From Pyronema omphalodes (Eukaryota > Ascomycota > Pezizomycetes > Pezizales > Pyronemataceae), in the NCBI GenBank assembly GCA_024516155.1, contig JAJJXM010000099.1, forward strand, positions 62,001-126,000: DNA of 64,000 bases, in the 5' to 3' direction. Below, piece by piece: positions 22,430-34,154 of the stretch (within the stretch, counting starts at the first letter, position 1; each line of letters opens with the position of its first letter). Below the pieces are notes generated by a model, which worked only from the letters and a program-made list of their open reading frames with translations, did not search any database and was not told the origin of the DNA. Position numbers and translations under genes: made by a program.

Positions 22430-22720
22430 AACGACTCACAGCGATTTCGACCCCCCCCCTAGCTATCGCCACAACCACGCGGAAATTCACCAATTTTCGT
22501 GCGGCATTGTCTTTAGCTACTTCGATTTACCTTGCTGAAGCATTTTCAGACCAGGTCTGCTCTTTTTCGTTGTGCGAACAGCGAGGAGGAGTCCTCAGAC
22601 CCCTGAGAAGGCCCCCGGCGAAGGCATCCATCAACCCCCCACATCAACAACAACTCTCTTCATCGAAATCACCTCGCTCCCCTCTCCATCTCATCGACAA
22701 CAAACGATCCCGAGAAGCCG

Positions 22721-24514
22721 ATGACCTCCCGAGCTTCCGCTGCGAAGAAAAAACCTGTCCCTCCGGACATACCCTCCCTCCCAACGCTCGCACTCAGCAA
22801 TCACGCTAGCGCAGAGCCGCACGCCACTGATCACGTGCACGAAATAATGAACCTCGACACCGACGTCAGCGAATATGAAGACGCATCCCCCACCCCCTCC
22901 CCCACTCGACGCGCATCCACCCCCGAACCCACTCCACGCAACCGAGCCCCCGCAATCACCTCCCCCAGGACCCTCCAATCCATCCGCCTCAAGACGATGG
23001 ACGCCTTTTCTGCGAACCCCCTCAAACGACCCGCACCGGCGACTTCGACCGCTCCGTCCGAACCGGACCTCGTGTACGGCGGAGGCATTCAGGACGCCCT
23101 CCGATCCGCGCAAAAAGCGAAAGAACCTGAAAACGTCACTGTCCCAGCTGCCATAGCCGAAAGACTCCTCTCGACAGTCGCAGTCTACGCCGACCAGGCC
23201 CGCATTAACGACCGCAAAACAAATGAACGTATCAACAAGGCGTTCCAGACCATGGACCGCGATAGAGCCACCATACGCGAAGTCCACGACATGCTCAGAA
23301 CCCTCCTCCCCAACTACAAGCCCACCACCCCCGATGCCCCTTCCCCCATCCCAAACCCCCCCACTGACGCCCAAACCGCTGACCTTGTGACTTACTGGAA
23401 GGCCCGATGCTTCGCAGCAGAGGAAGCCCTCACCAAACATAACATCCCCATCCCACCTTCCCCAGCATTTCCCCCCCCCTCGTCTGAAGAAGCATGGACA
23501 GCCCCGAACGTCCCAGAGAAGCTCTTCGGCACAACCAAAGTGACCTTGCCCCAGCAAACCGCCCCTGCCCCCAAAACCCCCCGCAACCCCGCCCCTGCCC
23601 ACCGTAAAAACCCCCCCAACAACCAACCCCCGCGCCCTGTCCTCGTGCTCATCCCATGCCCTGACCCGGAAAACCTGACGGACGACATTAAAGTCCAGGT
23701 AGGTAATATGGTCAACCGTGCACTACGTGAAGCCGAGGCACCAACGACTGTCGCTGTAGTGACTGTGCGTAAGGGCCCATCAGGTAACCTCCTCTTGTCT
23801 TTCCCCCCGAATGCAACCCACGATGAAGTCTCCCAATTCCTCCCCGTCATGCATGACGCTGTTCAAGAGGTACACATGACCCTAGAGCGCCCTAGAATTG
23901 CCGAAAAATGGCACAAGCTAGCGGTCCATGGCATCCCTCTGGATGTATACCCTGATACGGCCGAAGGCATGGAAGCCCTCCAAAGCGAAATCGAGCGCAA
24001 TAACGCTGTGCTACTAGCCCAAACCCCCCGCTATATGACTCACCCCGACAAACGCGCAGGCAAGGCCGCATCCAGTGTGATGATCGCCCTGAAAACAGCT
24101 GAGGATGCACAGCGTCTCAAGCGAGCAAAGGTCATCGTGAGATATGAGCCCCGGAAAGTCACCGACTATCACTCGGCCCGCCCCACTGACCAATGTCGCC
24201 GCTGTCTCCGCTTCGGTCACCACCACGCGGTTTGCCCCTCCACAAAAAGCCCCACCTGCGCCCTATGCGCCGAACCACACTCCACCGACCTCCACACATG
24301 CCCACAATGCCCCAACCGTAAAGGGAAGGCATGCTCTCACATCCCCCTACAATGCGCCAACTGTAAGGAAGGCGACCACCCCGACACCAGCCACCCCGCA
24401 TATCATCCCAAATGCCCGGCCCGCCTTGCTGTCGTCAAAGCAGCATGGGACAGAACCCGAGCACCCCGAACCACCCTGCATGAAAACACCACAGCCATGA
24501 TGACTGATGCATAA
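22721..24514 (+). CDS. LINE ORF1 (gag-like, zinc knuckle) protein
   Basis: The 597-aa protein has a Pro/Ser-rich N-terminal half with acidic patches (LDTDVSEYED) and a central globular region (DIKVQVGNMVNRALREAE; KWHKLAVHGIPLDVYP) typical of Tad ORF1. A C-terminal cysteine cluster follows: C-RR-C-LRFG-H-HHAV-C (a CCHC knuckle), CALCAEPHSTDLHTC and CANCKEGDH...KC. It should bind the element RNA and form the transposition particle. Its stop codon overlaps the start of ORF2 (ATGCATAA), which suggests coupled translation. Confidence 0.85.
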   Translation: MTSRASAAKKKPVPPDIPSLPTLALSNHASAEPHATDHVHEIMNLDTDVSEYEDASPTPSPTRRASTPEPTPRNRAPAITSPRTLQSIRLKTMDAFSANPLKRPAPATSTAPSEPDLVYGGGIQDALRSAQKAKEPENVTVPAAIAERLLSTVAVYADQARINDRKTNERINKAFQTMDRDRATIREVHDMLRTLLPNYKPTTPDAPSPIPNPPTDAQTADLVTYWKARCFAAEEALTKHNIPIPPSPAFPPPSSEEAWTAPNVPEKLFGTTKVTLPQQTAPAPKTPRNPAPAHRKNPPNNQPPRPVLVLIPCPDPENLTDDIKVQVGNMVNRALREAEAPTTVAVVTVRKGPSGNLLLSFPPNATHDEVSQFLPVMHDAVQEVHMTLERPRIAEKWHKLAVHGIPLDVYPDTAEGMEALQSEIERNNAVLLAQTPRYMTHPDKRAGKAASSVMIALKTAEDAQRLKRAKVIVRYEPRKVTDYHSARPTDQCRRCLRFGHHHAVCPSTKSPTCALCAEPHSTDLHTCPQCPNRKGKACSHIPLQCANCKEGDHPDTSHPAYHPKCPARLAVVKAAWDRTRAPRTTLHENTTAMMTDA

Positions 24515-27500
24515 TCGGACATCTTCGGCAGCCACCATTCACATTGTCTCCCATAATATAAACAGGAGCACCAACGCCCTAAACACACTCCTCAACGCCA
24601 CCGGCAACACCGTGGATATAATTCTCATACAAGAAGCGAATATAAAAAATACCCAGTACTTGACAACTCACCCCAACTTCCTTACTCTCGTTCCCCCCCT
24701 CCCCCCATGGAGCAACTGTCAGAACGGCGGCGTACGTTACACGTACAAACCCCTTCCTACACGTTACTCCCAGGCCAGATATGAGCTCGGACCCTGACAT
24801 GCAGGTGCTCGAAGTCTCCACCCCTCTCATTCCCACCTTTTACTTAATCAACATATATAATGAATGGGAACCCCATTCGAAGCAATACACCATCCCCCGC
24901 TCCCTCGCTACCCTCCCCCTCCCCAACAGATGCGTCATCACCGGAGACATGAACGCACACCATCCCCTCTGGAACAGTCACTACAAGCAGGTGACCAGAG
25001 CAGAAGAATTGGTGACGCTGATAGAAGAGGAAGGATGGCAGCTCGCCAACATCCTTGACACCCCTACTTACCATTACAAGACAGGTCTCGGCTCCTCAGT
25101 ACTGGACCTCACCCTATCCTCCCCAGCTATGACAAACGAAATCCAGAACTGGTGCACCGACGAGGAAGCTGCCACCGGTTCCGATCACGAAGTAATTCGT
25201 TTCCAGGTTCACTCGCAACACCCGGACATCGACTACACACAACAGCAACCCCGGCTCAATTGGAAAAGAACAAACTGGGAAGAGTTCGCGGACACTCTAC
25301 TCCAGCTCACAGCCCAGACGTCTCCAAGGTGGAAGACCCTCCGAGAGAACCCTACTCCATCAAACCTGGACGACTGGGCGGCCTCCCTCCAAAACATCAT
25401 CAACCAAGCGGCCCACAAGTCAACCCCAATCCTACAGCACTCCCCCCGCTCAAAACGATGGTGGACACAGGAGCTTCGAGACACCAGGAAAGCTATGGTC
25501 CAAGCTCGCAAGAGGTGGAAATGGGAGAAAACTGCAACGACACTGGCTGAATTTCGCTCGAAACGCAACTCCCACTACAGAGCGGTTCGTCATGCCAAAG
25601 ACAAACTCTGGAAAGAATACCTATCCCAGGTTGAAGGCGCGGACGTTTGGGCAGCTTTTCGATACACAAACCCCCGCCGTACACAACTCACCCCCCCCAT
25701 CAAATCCAACACCAACGGGACCATAACCACGCACACAGACTTCCCTGGCAAGGTTGAGGCGTTCCAGGCTCTCTTCCCCCCCCCCACCCTCAACCCCCAC
25801 CCCCCCCCCCCTACACAAACCCGCCCCCCCCTCCCATGGACTACGTTTACTGCCGCAGAAATATCCAAGGCAATCACCTCCTCCTCGCCTAAAAAAGCCC
25901 CCGGGCCCGACGGCATTAACTTCCTATGCTTGCGGCATGTACTCAAGGTAATCCCCAACGAAATAACAGACCTCTACGCAACGTTAGGTGAGGTAGGTTA
26001 CCAGCCGAAGTGCTGGAGGGAAGCAACAACAGTTATCATCCCCAAACCAAATAAACCCGACTACAGCTCGATTAAAGCGTACCGCCCGATCGCTCTACTC
26101 AACTGTATGGGGAAAGTGTTAGAGAAACTCATGGCCACGCGGTTGAGCCAAATGGCAGAAACCCACGACCTCCTCCACGTTGACCAAATCGGGGGCAGAC
26201 CAAATCGATCAGCAATAGATGCGGCCATGGCCCTGACCCATGATATCGAAAAACACTCAAAACAGAAACTCATCACCTCTGCCCTGTTCCTCGATGTGAG
26301 AGGAGCATTTGATAACGTTTCCGCTGCTCGCTTAACATCCACGATGCAGTCACTCGGATGCCCGACGCCGGTAGTGAAGTGGTGTGAATCATTCCTTCAC
26401 GATCGCACCATAGCCCTCTCCTTCGACGGCAAAACAGACAACCAAAGACCTACCCGCACTGGAATCCCACAGGGTTCCCCCGCCTCACCCATCCTTTTCT
26501 TAATCTACCTCCGACCCTTATTCGACGCCCTAAAAGCCCATAACCCAACACTGTGGACACCGAGCTACATCGACGATGTAGCACTCGTCTGCCACGGTAA
26601 ATCCAGAGAAGCCAACTCCCGCACCCTCGAACGAGCCGCTACAGTCGCCTTCCAGTGGGCCGCCGGAAATGCAGTAGCTTTCGACGACTCAAAATCGGAA
26701 CTCCTACATTTCCACCGCGCTCAACAAGACATCATAACACCACGCACCTCCGTCACCCTACCCAACGGCACGATCGTCTCCCCTGGAACACAGAACGGCA
26801 GGAAAGACGTTGTTCGATGGATTGGAATTTTCTTTGATCGCAAACTCTCCTTTAAACATCACGTACAAACCCGACTGACCCATGCCTCCAGAGCCTTCAA
26901 TGCCCTCCGCAGCCTCGTCAGGTACGAAACCGGCCTGTCACCCTCGGCGGTCCGCACGCTGTACCGATCGTGTGTGCAATCGAGAGCAGACTTCGGCGCA
27001 GAGATCTGGTGGTTAGGACAAAAGACATTCGCGAACAAGCTCCAACTTCAACAAAACGCCGCCCTCCGTCGAATACTAAACGCCTTCACCACCACTCCCA
27101 TCCTAGCGCTACACAATGAAGCCGCAATCCCCCCGGTGGTAGTCCGACTCAATCATAAACGCAGGAAATATGCCCTCCGCCTCCTTTCCCTACCCCCCTC
27201 CCACCCAGTTGTTTCCCGTTGCCCCTCATCATTCCCCATCCCCGACCACTTTACACGTGCCATCCAGTCCTCCGAGGAATACGACTGCGCCTGGACCACC
27301 GACTCACGACACATCACTCGGCTCGTTACAACCATCTCGTCGCTCAGCCGATGGATATCACCACGCAGTGTGATCGAAAACACCGCACAACCAGACCCAA
27401 CCCCCTGGGATGAACCCCCCCTTACTCGCTACCCCACCCCCTCCACCAAAACAGACGCTGAGGTCGACCACTACAACCTCCTCCAACACCTCCGCGGCTC

Positions 27501-28500
27501 CCCCACAGCCATAATAGCCTACACCGACGGATCCCAACTCAACGGGTCCACCGGCGCAGGCTTCTACATCCCCCACGGCCTTGATCACAGCGTCCGAGCA
27601 GTCATCCCAATGGGTACCTCCTGCGAAGTCTTTGACGCGGAGCTCAAAGCAATCGAAGAGTGCATCCGATCTTGTGCAACCCACACCCGGCGCCTACGTC
27701 TGAAATACCGCGATATCCACCTCTTTACCGACAATCAAGCCGCAATTACCAGAGCAACCCGCACCACACCAGGTCCAGGACAAGAATGCGCCGCAACAAT
27801 CCAACTCCTGGCCCGACAACTCCTCCAGCGCACGGGATCGACAATCCACCTCCACTGGGTCCCCGGCCACACCGACATACCAGGCAACGAAGAGGCGGAC
27901 CAACTGGCAAAACAAGCCACAACCCTTCCCCCGCCAACCCCTCTCCCAACTTCCCTCTCATGGCTCCGTCGACAAGTCCAAGAATGCTTCATTGCAGACT
28001 GGATCAAGTGGTACGACAACAGCGCAAAATCCAAGACATATGACGCCCCGCACAAAAGATCACTCGACGAAGCGTACACATCAGTCCCGCGCAAAATATC
28101 AACCGCCATCTTGGGACTACGCACAGGCCATGGATACTTCCTGGACTGTTTGGCACACCCTCCCACCCCCAAATACCCCACACGCGCATGCCCCTGCCCA
28201 CTCCACCCCCCCCAAACCCCGAAGCACCTGCTACTTTCCTGCCCACTTTTTACCCCCCACCGCATACAACTACGAAGGGAACTGAAACTACCACGACATC
28301 GCCAACTCCAACTCAGACTGATCCTCCACACCAAACACGGAGTCCGCGCCCTAACCACCATGATCAAAGCGTCCAAGCTCGCAACATCTGATTGGGCTCA
28401 CACGGTATTAAGTACAACCCCTGAGGAAGCTGACAGGCCAGACAGACATACCATGACGATAGGCTGGGGATCATTGTTAGACCCTGCCGAGGAGCATTAA
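24507..28500 (+). pseudogene. LINE ORF2: endonuclease, reverse transcriptase, RNase H (one frameshift)
   Basis: The frame starts at ATG 24507 inside the end of ORF1 and runs to 24797. The protein continues in the next frame from about 24780 to 28500, so one indel separates them, in the endonuclease domain. Motifs in order: QEANI, GDMNAHHPLWNS and SDHEV (APE-type endonuclease); KAPGPDGIN, LLNCMGKVLEK, FLDVRGAFDNV, GIPQGSPASP and YIDDVAL (reverse transcriptase, Tyr-Ile-Asp-Asp active site); YTDGS, AELKAIEE, FTDNQAA and HWVPGHTDIPGNEEAD (RNase H); then a Cys/His-rich end (CPCPLHPP...HLLLSCPLF). Apart from the frameshift it is fully open, so the copy is young. A base error in the assembly is the main alternative. 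Confidence 0.88.
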
Positions 28501-29093
28501 AAAAAAAAAAAAAGAGAAGAAATAAATAAATAAATAAAATAAAAAAAAAAAAAAAAAAAAAAAGAGAGAGGAGGGGAGGAAGGAAGAAGGGGAAGAAGGA
28601 GACGTGGAGGACGAGGTTGGGGGGTGAACGGTGTGGATGGAAGGGAGAGAGGACGGACGGAGATGAGGACGGGGGGACAGCGGAAGGAGACGGTGGAGGC
28701 AGATGAAGGAGAAGATGATAAGGTGGAGGGAACGGGAGGGAGAGCAAGGAGACAGACGAGAGAAGGGAGTAGAAGAGCGGGAAAAAAAAAAAAAAAAAAA
28801 AAAAAAACAAACATACAAAGGGGATGCAGAAGGGGAAGGGCGGAGGAATTAGAAGAGAGCGAACAGGGCTCAGGGACACACCGACGAGACGGACAGAAAA
28901 GGAGCACGAAGGGACAACGAGGGGGGGACTACAACCCCAAGCATGAAAGACCGCTCCGGGGCGTACCCGGTGACTGACGGGGTCACACCCGACAGTTAAC
29001 AATGTAAAATAGAAAATATGTAGTAGCCGCCATAACCTTACGGTTAGATGCGTGTATGAGAAATAAATAAATAAATAAATACGCCAACGGCGC

Positions 29094-29163
29094 CGTCTCA
29101 ACCACCAATGAGCAAGAGAGATTACCAGTACTGCAGCCTGAAGTATTAATGCAGTGGGCATGA
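29094..29163 (+). pseudogene. Original 3' end of the ankyrin gene
   Basis: Immediately after the second LINE's target duplication the frame continues VSTTNEQERLPVLQPEVLMQWA and then TGA. With 22370-22429 this supplies about 45 codons that once ended the ankyrin gene. Confidence 0.7.
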
Positions 29164-30786
29164 GGAGACGACCAAACTCCTGCCATTCTCGGGAATGTCA
29201 TCGTTTGCTAGTTGCAGTCCCTCCTTTTAGTTCTGGTTCTCTTTCTTCATATCCCGCCTGTTCTAGCCCGTGATGTTATTCAGAACCAGTGTTTCTGAAA
29301 CATTACAGACCCCCTGCCCCCTTCCATCTCTGTGCGGTAAATCTTCATAACCAATCAGATGCAAATCAGCAAACAAAAAAACATCCAGAATACAGAATAC
29401 AGAACTTAGTAGTTGTTCGTATATTCTGACACATGTTGAACTTCACATGCTTCCCTACAGCCTTGGTTTCCATATTCGACAGGTAAAGCTGAACATGGTA
29501 GCGTTCCGTGAAAGCGGTAATAGAAAATACAGTCATAATTAGCGAATTCTTTCCCATCCTTAAGGTCTCTCTAGTCTTTACTGTCTCAACTTGAGGGTGT
29601 GCTATTGAAATGGAGAATTGCAGATTGGAGTGGGAATTGGCGATATGGTTTTTCTTATTTTTATTATTGTTTTATTTATTTTATTTCTCCGGGGGGATGG
29701 AATAGGATTGGAATTTTTAAAGGTTTATTTGGAATGGGATGAGGTGGAATGGGATGAGGTGGCATGGGATGAGGTAGTATGGGATGGAGTGGAATGGGAT
29801 GGGGTGGAACGGGATGGGGTGGAATGGGATGGGCTTGATTTTGGGATTGTGTGAGGTGGTCTCATTCTGATATCCCCACATACCGATATCCCGATATCAA
29901 GTCCCATCGATTCATAGATCCACCATTCAAATATATACTCTCAGTGATTCTTTTTCTACCTACTTTTTGCCTTCTTTTCCCCCTTTGTTTTTTCCTTGTT
30001 CACTTCATAGTCTCCGTTGTCTCTATTTCCACTATTCACCCATTCCCATCTCCGTCACCCATTCCGTACATAAAAATTACAAGTCTTATGCACCGTGAGA
30101 TGCAGATGCATCATTATTTTTTATTTTTATTTTTATATTTATATTTTTTGTCCCTGAAGAAACGGTAGTAACATGCCTATACATGCTGAACAACCAAGGA
30201 TAGTATACTGGTATTTATTATCTATCTTCCAAGTTATATACAACCAGAGATTTCCATACATTCTATAAGCCATAAGTATTACATACATATGTACCCACAG
30301 ACGGACATAAACGATATCAACCCTTGTATGTATTCTAAAGGCAAAGACGTTGAGTGATATGATAGGGTTTAACCTAACCTTGAAGCACAGGTCTGATCAG
30401 CGGGCTGGATGCTTGTAGTTGTGATATGTAGTGTGATTGTGATAAGGTGGTAAGGCTTAGCTCAAGGTCAAAGCCAAAGCCAAAGCCCAAGCCAAGGCTG
30501 AAGCGAGATTTGATCTTCGATGCAAGCTTGGGTCAAGGAAAATCAGAACACACACAATGCAGTGTATGTATGTATTCACTAGCATAGTTTCATCAAATAA
30601 TAGTAACAACATTTTTGATTAAGGGGGTTCAAACATCTATTCCTGATATTCATGATGCATCATCCACTCTCTATTCCTGTCTGAAAATATCATCCGCGGC
30701 CCAGCATTAACTAAAAGTAACTACAGTATTTAAAGTTTCATAAGGGTTATTTAACGTGTTTTTTTTGACGTTTCTTCATAACTAAA
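29164..30786. other. Intergenic region
   Basis: There is no supported gene. A GGAATGGGATGGGGT-type degenerate tandem repeat lies at about 29728-29832, and an AAGCCAAAGCC-type repeat at about 30470-30500. Confidence 0.6.
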
Positions 30787-30906
30787 TTACCGATTGTCAT
30801 ATAGGGTATCTTCATCGTCATCCTCGTCTTCGCCTTCATCTTCTTCTTCTATCATCCTGTACAACCAACCACCTGCATCCATTATATACCCTCTTCTCCA
30901 CATCAT
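30787..30906 (-). CDS. Possible 39-aa acidic small ORF downstream of LCB1
   Basis: An in-frame stop precedes MMWRRGYIMDAGGWLYRM, followed by a run of Glu/Asp and the ending DTLYDNR. It lies 75 bp past the LCB1 stop on the same strand, so it could be part of that 3' UTR. I recognise no family. The amphipathic head plus acidic tail is unusual for random sequence, but the ORF is short and support is weak. Confidence 0.25.
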   Translation of the reverse strand: MMWRRGYIMDAGGWLYRMIEEEDEGEDEDDDEDTLYDNR

Positions 30907-30981
30907 CTAAAGTCGTAGAATCTCTCTCTGTCCATGTCTCTTCTCCCCTTCCCCCAACCCTCGCCACTCGCCATAGGTTAC

Positions 30982-32577
30982 TTATTTCTTCAGCCGCCCA
31001 AGGACCTTTCCAACAGCTTTGCGAATCACCGTTCCAGCTGATTCAACATCCTTCTTGCTGTGTCCAACCATGACACTTGCCATCAACATTGGCGGGTCAC
31101 GGTTGACATCCTTCGCCTTCTTTGGTGCATCGGTAACTGACGAATCCTTGACCTTCTTGATTCTCGTAATCATAATATTGCTTCCCATACACTCCTCGAC
31201 GATATCTGCCAATAGACGTTCTTCATCCTCCACACCTTTCTGTTCGATGATTTCTCTATCGATATGGAATAATGTACGGGGATTGGCGGGGTCAGAGGTC
31301 ATCTGAATCTGTTCGCAGCGTTCTAGCTGTTGACGGAAGAGACGAGTCTTTTCTCTAAGGTCGGTGATGAGATCAGGGTTGCTTTCGATCAACTTAACAG
31401 ACTCCATTGCTGTGACTGACAACATAGCTGGGATGGCGGCGGAAAAGACGTAAGCGGAGGAAGAGATTCTCTGATGCTCGACAACCTCGGCAGATCCGGC
31501 ACAGAAACCACCACCGGCGCAGATAGCATGAGCAAGGGAACCGATAAGCATTTCAACGTTGCTAGGGTCGACATTCTGATGTTCTGTAAGACCCCTTCCG
31601 GTGCGTCCGAGGACACCAAAAGAATGAGTCTCGTCAAGAATCAAGCGCCATTTGTAGCGTTGCTTAAGTTCGACGATCTTTGGGAGATCTGGCATGTCTC
31701 CGGTATTTTCGAAGAGACCCTCGGTGACGATGAAACGACGGGTTAGGGGCTTTCTCTTTTGCTCAACCTGAACTTGGGCTAATACTCGCTCGAGGTCTTC
31801 CATGTCGTTGTGGTTGAACCATTTTATCGTTGATCTGGAAACCTGAAGACCTTTCTGGATGGCGAAGGAAACACCTCTATCGGCGACGATGATATCACCA
31901 CGCTTAGAGAAAGCTGGGATGACTGAGGAAATGGTAGAGAAGGATTGTGCGTAAACGATACAAGCTTCGACTCCAAGGAAGCGAGCAATCTCCTTTTCCG
32001 TGTCCATGTGCACATCCTGAGTTCCGTAGAAGTTGGGGGGACCACAAGCTCCGACTCCGTAGTTACGAAGGATCTGAACAGCGCGCTCTTTCAGAAGCTC
32101 GTTTTGGACGAGATTGTAGTAGTTGTGAGATGCGAGGTGGGTGACGGTTTTGCCGTTCATGAGCTTCACCTTGGGACCGGTGGGGCCAACAATGATGGGG
32201 CGGCGCTCCTCCTCTAAAGCTTCAAGCTCCGTAGGGGCGGCCACTAAGGGCTCGGGAGTCCAGTCTTCAACAAGCTCGTCGATTTCCTAGGTAGTAGAAG
32301 GTAAGCACGTGCCAGGGGCGCGACGCGTGTGGCGCAAGTGGTAACTCACTTGCTCGGTAAGGTCCATTGTCTTCTTTTTCGTCGAGTATCTCGGAGCAAG
32401 GAGGTATCTGACAGCGAAAAGGAAGAGACATAGCTCTACCACAGATCTGATGGGATCATTCTGATAAGAGTTCTTGACGTATCGTAGGATGATAGCAGAT
32501 CCTGGGACGCGGCGGAATTGTGTAGAGACTTCGTCGACGGTGGAATTGAGGAGGGTGAGGGCGTGATGGAGATCCAT
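30982..32577 (-). CDS. LCB1: Serine palmitoyltransferase subunit 1 (Lcb1)
   Basis: This is one half of the ER enzyme that condenses serine and palmitoyl-CoA, the first step of sphingolipid synthesis. Two exons (32350-32577, 30982-32286) give 510 aa. An N-terminal hydrophobic segment (VVELCLFLFAVRYLLAP, about residues 45-62) is the membrane anchor. The alpha-oxoamine synthase fold follows: SHNYYNLV, ILRNYGVGACGPPNFYGTQDVH, LDETHSFGVLGRTGRG. At the position of the PLP lysine the sequence reads SLAHAICAGGGFCAG with no Lys, the hallmark of Lcb1 rather than catalytic Lcb2. The cysteine in GVGACGP corresponds to the human SPTLC1 site altered in sensory neuropathy and is retained. Confidence 0.95.
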
Positions 32578-33539
32578 CTTGGTGTGCCTTTCGTGGGAGT
32601 TGTGATATCGCCGGGCTTCGCTGGTGTTGTGGTCGCAAGCTCAGGAGAAGGTGTTGACGGAATTGGTGGTAACTTAACAGAGACCGGGGGTGCTCGACAT
32701 TGGACAGATTGTCCGCGACTAATTAGTGTGGCAAAGGCACTACGCCACAGAATATGTACCGCCAATGGAGGGATGTGGTCCGAGGCATCTTTGATGTAAG
32801 TCAGAGGAATTGCCTGCGGAGAATTAATATTGAAGATACAGATACCGGATGTGAATTGCGCCGATGATGGACGTGAGGTAACGAAAATACGCGTTTCAGG
32901 CACGTGGCTGCGACGCGGCGTGATGGTGATCGCTGGTCCCTGGATCACGTGGTCAGGTTAGGGCTGATCGAGCAGCACTACTGATAACGATAATAATGAT
33001 TTGGGAAGCCAAAGTGAAAGGAGTATAAAATTTATTCTGCGTCTACTCAAAAAAAAGCCCATGACAATCCTTAAATCCATCGGATTACATGAAAATTTCC
33101 AAAAACCTTGAAATTTCAATCGATTCCAATATGTCCCGAAATTCCAACTGAAGATTTCTTTCGTCTGTGTCCATAAGAAGACACACATTAGGCACCACCG
33201 AATTGCTATACCCAAGTTAAAGGTTCATCCTGCGTCTGCTTTCATTGAGTCCGCCTGCCGAATAATTTACATCTATTAAATACAGAAGAAAAGTAACCCA
33301 GATAACAGTAATTTTGAAATAGTGAAAATCAAGAAACAACCAACGAGAAAAGAACCAACGAGAAAAGAACCAACGAGAAAAGAACCAACGAGAAAAGAAC
33401 CAACGAGAAAAGAACCAACGAGAAAAGAATCTTTAAACATATTTCCCCTACAAATAAAAGATCAAATTCACTACCTCATGATTATAAAATATGTTATTAC
33501 ATGAAGGTTGCTCTTACTTCGATACTCATCGCGTGTGAT
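32578..33539. other. LCB1 promoter side and 3' flank of the orphan gene
   Basis: It contains the upstream region of LCB1 and a 15-bp tandem repeat at 33335-33428. No gene is supported. Confidence 0.55.
33335..33428. repeat. 15-bp tandem repeat (AACCAACGAGAAAAG)n, about 6 copies
   Basis: Six near-perfect copies. Since 15 is a multiple of 3 the repeat makes an artificial Lys/Glu/Pro/Thr frame. Confidence 0.95.
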
Positions 33540-34154
33540 TCAAATAATATTGACGGTAAAAACTTGAGGACCAAAAGTTCTGGTGCCATTGCCTGTATCC
33601 GCAGTGTTAGGTAGGTCCTGTATCATTCTCTCCTCCGCGTCTTGTATTAACCTCGCCTCTGCTTCGTTTGTTGCTCTCCTCAACTGCTCTTGCCTCTTCT
33701 TCTCCCTCTCCCTCTTTCTATTCTGCTTATCAAGCTTAATTTTCAGCGCATTCGGAAGAGCACTGACTACTCCTGTTTCGCTCAAGTAAGTCTTTGGCCC
33801 GCTGAACTCGACAACTGATAAACTTGCTTCTGAGGCGCCGACAGGGTCTGAGTATGAGGCTTCGGTAATTTCTTCATTGTTACCACTTGTGCTGTTATCA
33901 TCCCCACTGTTATTGTTCCTGCCGTTGTCATTTTCTCTGCTCTGATTATGGCCGTCAATTCGATCGATAGTGTCTTCATCGCCAGTGCCACGAATGCCAC
34001 CAGAGCCGTCCAAATTCGCTAGTTCAATAGTCACATCATTTTTTCCGTTATTCTCCTCTGCCGCGGGATGGTTATTGTTGCGCATCGATGCGGTGGATCC
34101 GACAGAGCCCGCTCCGCAACACTTCTTGCATGCTCTGCGTAGGTCTGTGCACAT
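33540..34154 (-). CDS. Orphan single-exon protein, 204 aa
   Basis: The frame is open from MCTDLRRACKKCCGAG to a stop. The Cys-rich start could be palmitoylated. A Asn/Gly/Asp-rich disordered middle is followed by a highly charged helix (KIKLDKQNRKREREKKRQEQLRRATNE is one continuous basic/acidic stretch) likely to form a coiled coil, and an ordinary tail ending FGPQVFTVNII. I recognise no domain. Composition is more protein-like than the antisense frames, but no homologue is known to me and it may be a lineage-specific gene. Confidence 0.5.
   Translation of the reverse strand: MCTDLRRACKKCCGAGSVGSTASMRNNNHPAAEENNGKNDVTIELANLDGSGGIRGTGDEDTIDRIDGHNQSRENDNGRNNNSGDDNSTSGNNEEITEASYSDPVGASEASLSVVEFSGPKTYLSETGVVSALPNALKIKLDKQNRKREREKKRQEQLRRATNEAEARLIQDAEERMIQDLPNTADTGNGTRTFGPQVFTVNII

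Larger units (their letters stand above)
22430..29079 (+). mobile_element. Full-length Tad1-like LINE (6650 bp)
   Basis: It is flanked by 14-bp duplications TACGCCAACGGCGC (22416-22429 and 29080-29093). The structure is a 5' UTR of about 290 bp, ORF1 with CCHC fingers, an overlapping ORF2 with endonuclease, reverse transcriptase and RNase H, a 3' UTR with A-tracts (28499-28513, 28541-28563, 28784-28807), and an AAAT-repeat tail. Element structure and RNase H fit the Tad clade of fungal LINEs. Confidence 0.93.

Noticed and set aside
28364..29161. 265-aa minus-strand ORF rich in Phe and Leu
   Set aside because: It reads the A-rich 3' UTR and tail of the LINE backwards, giving poly-Phe runs.
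33335..33428. 15-bp repeat considered as a CRISPR-like array
   Set aside because: It is a plain tandem repeat without spacers, and the organism is eukaryotic.
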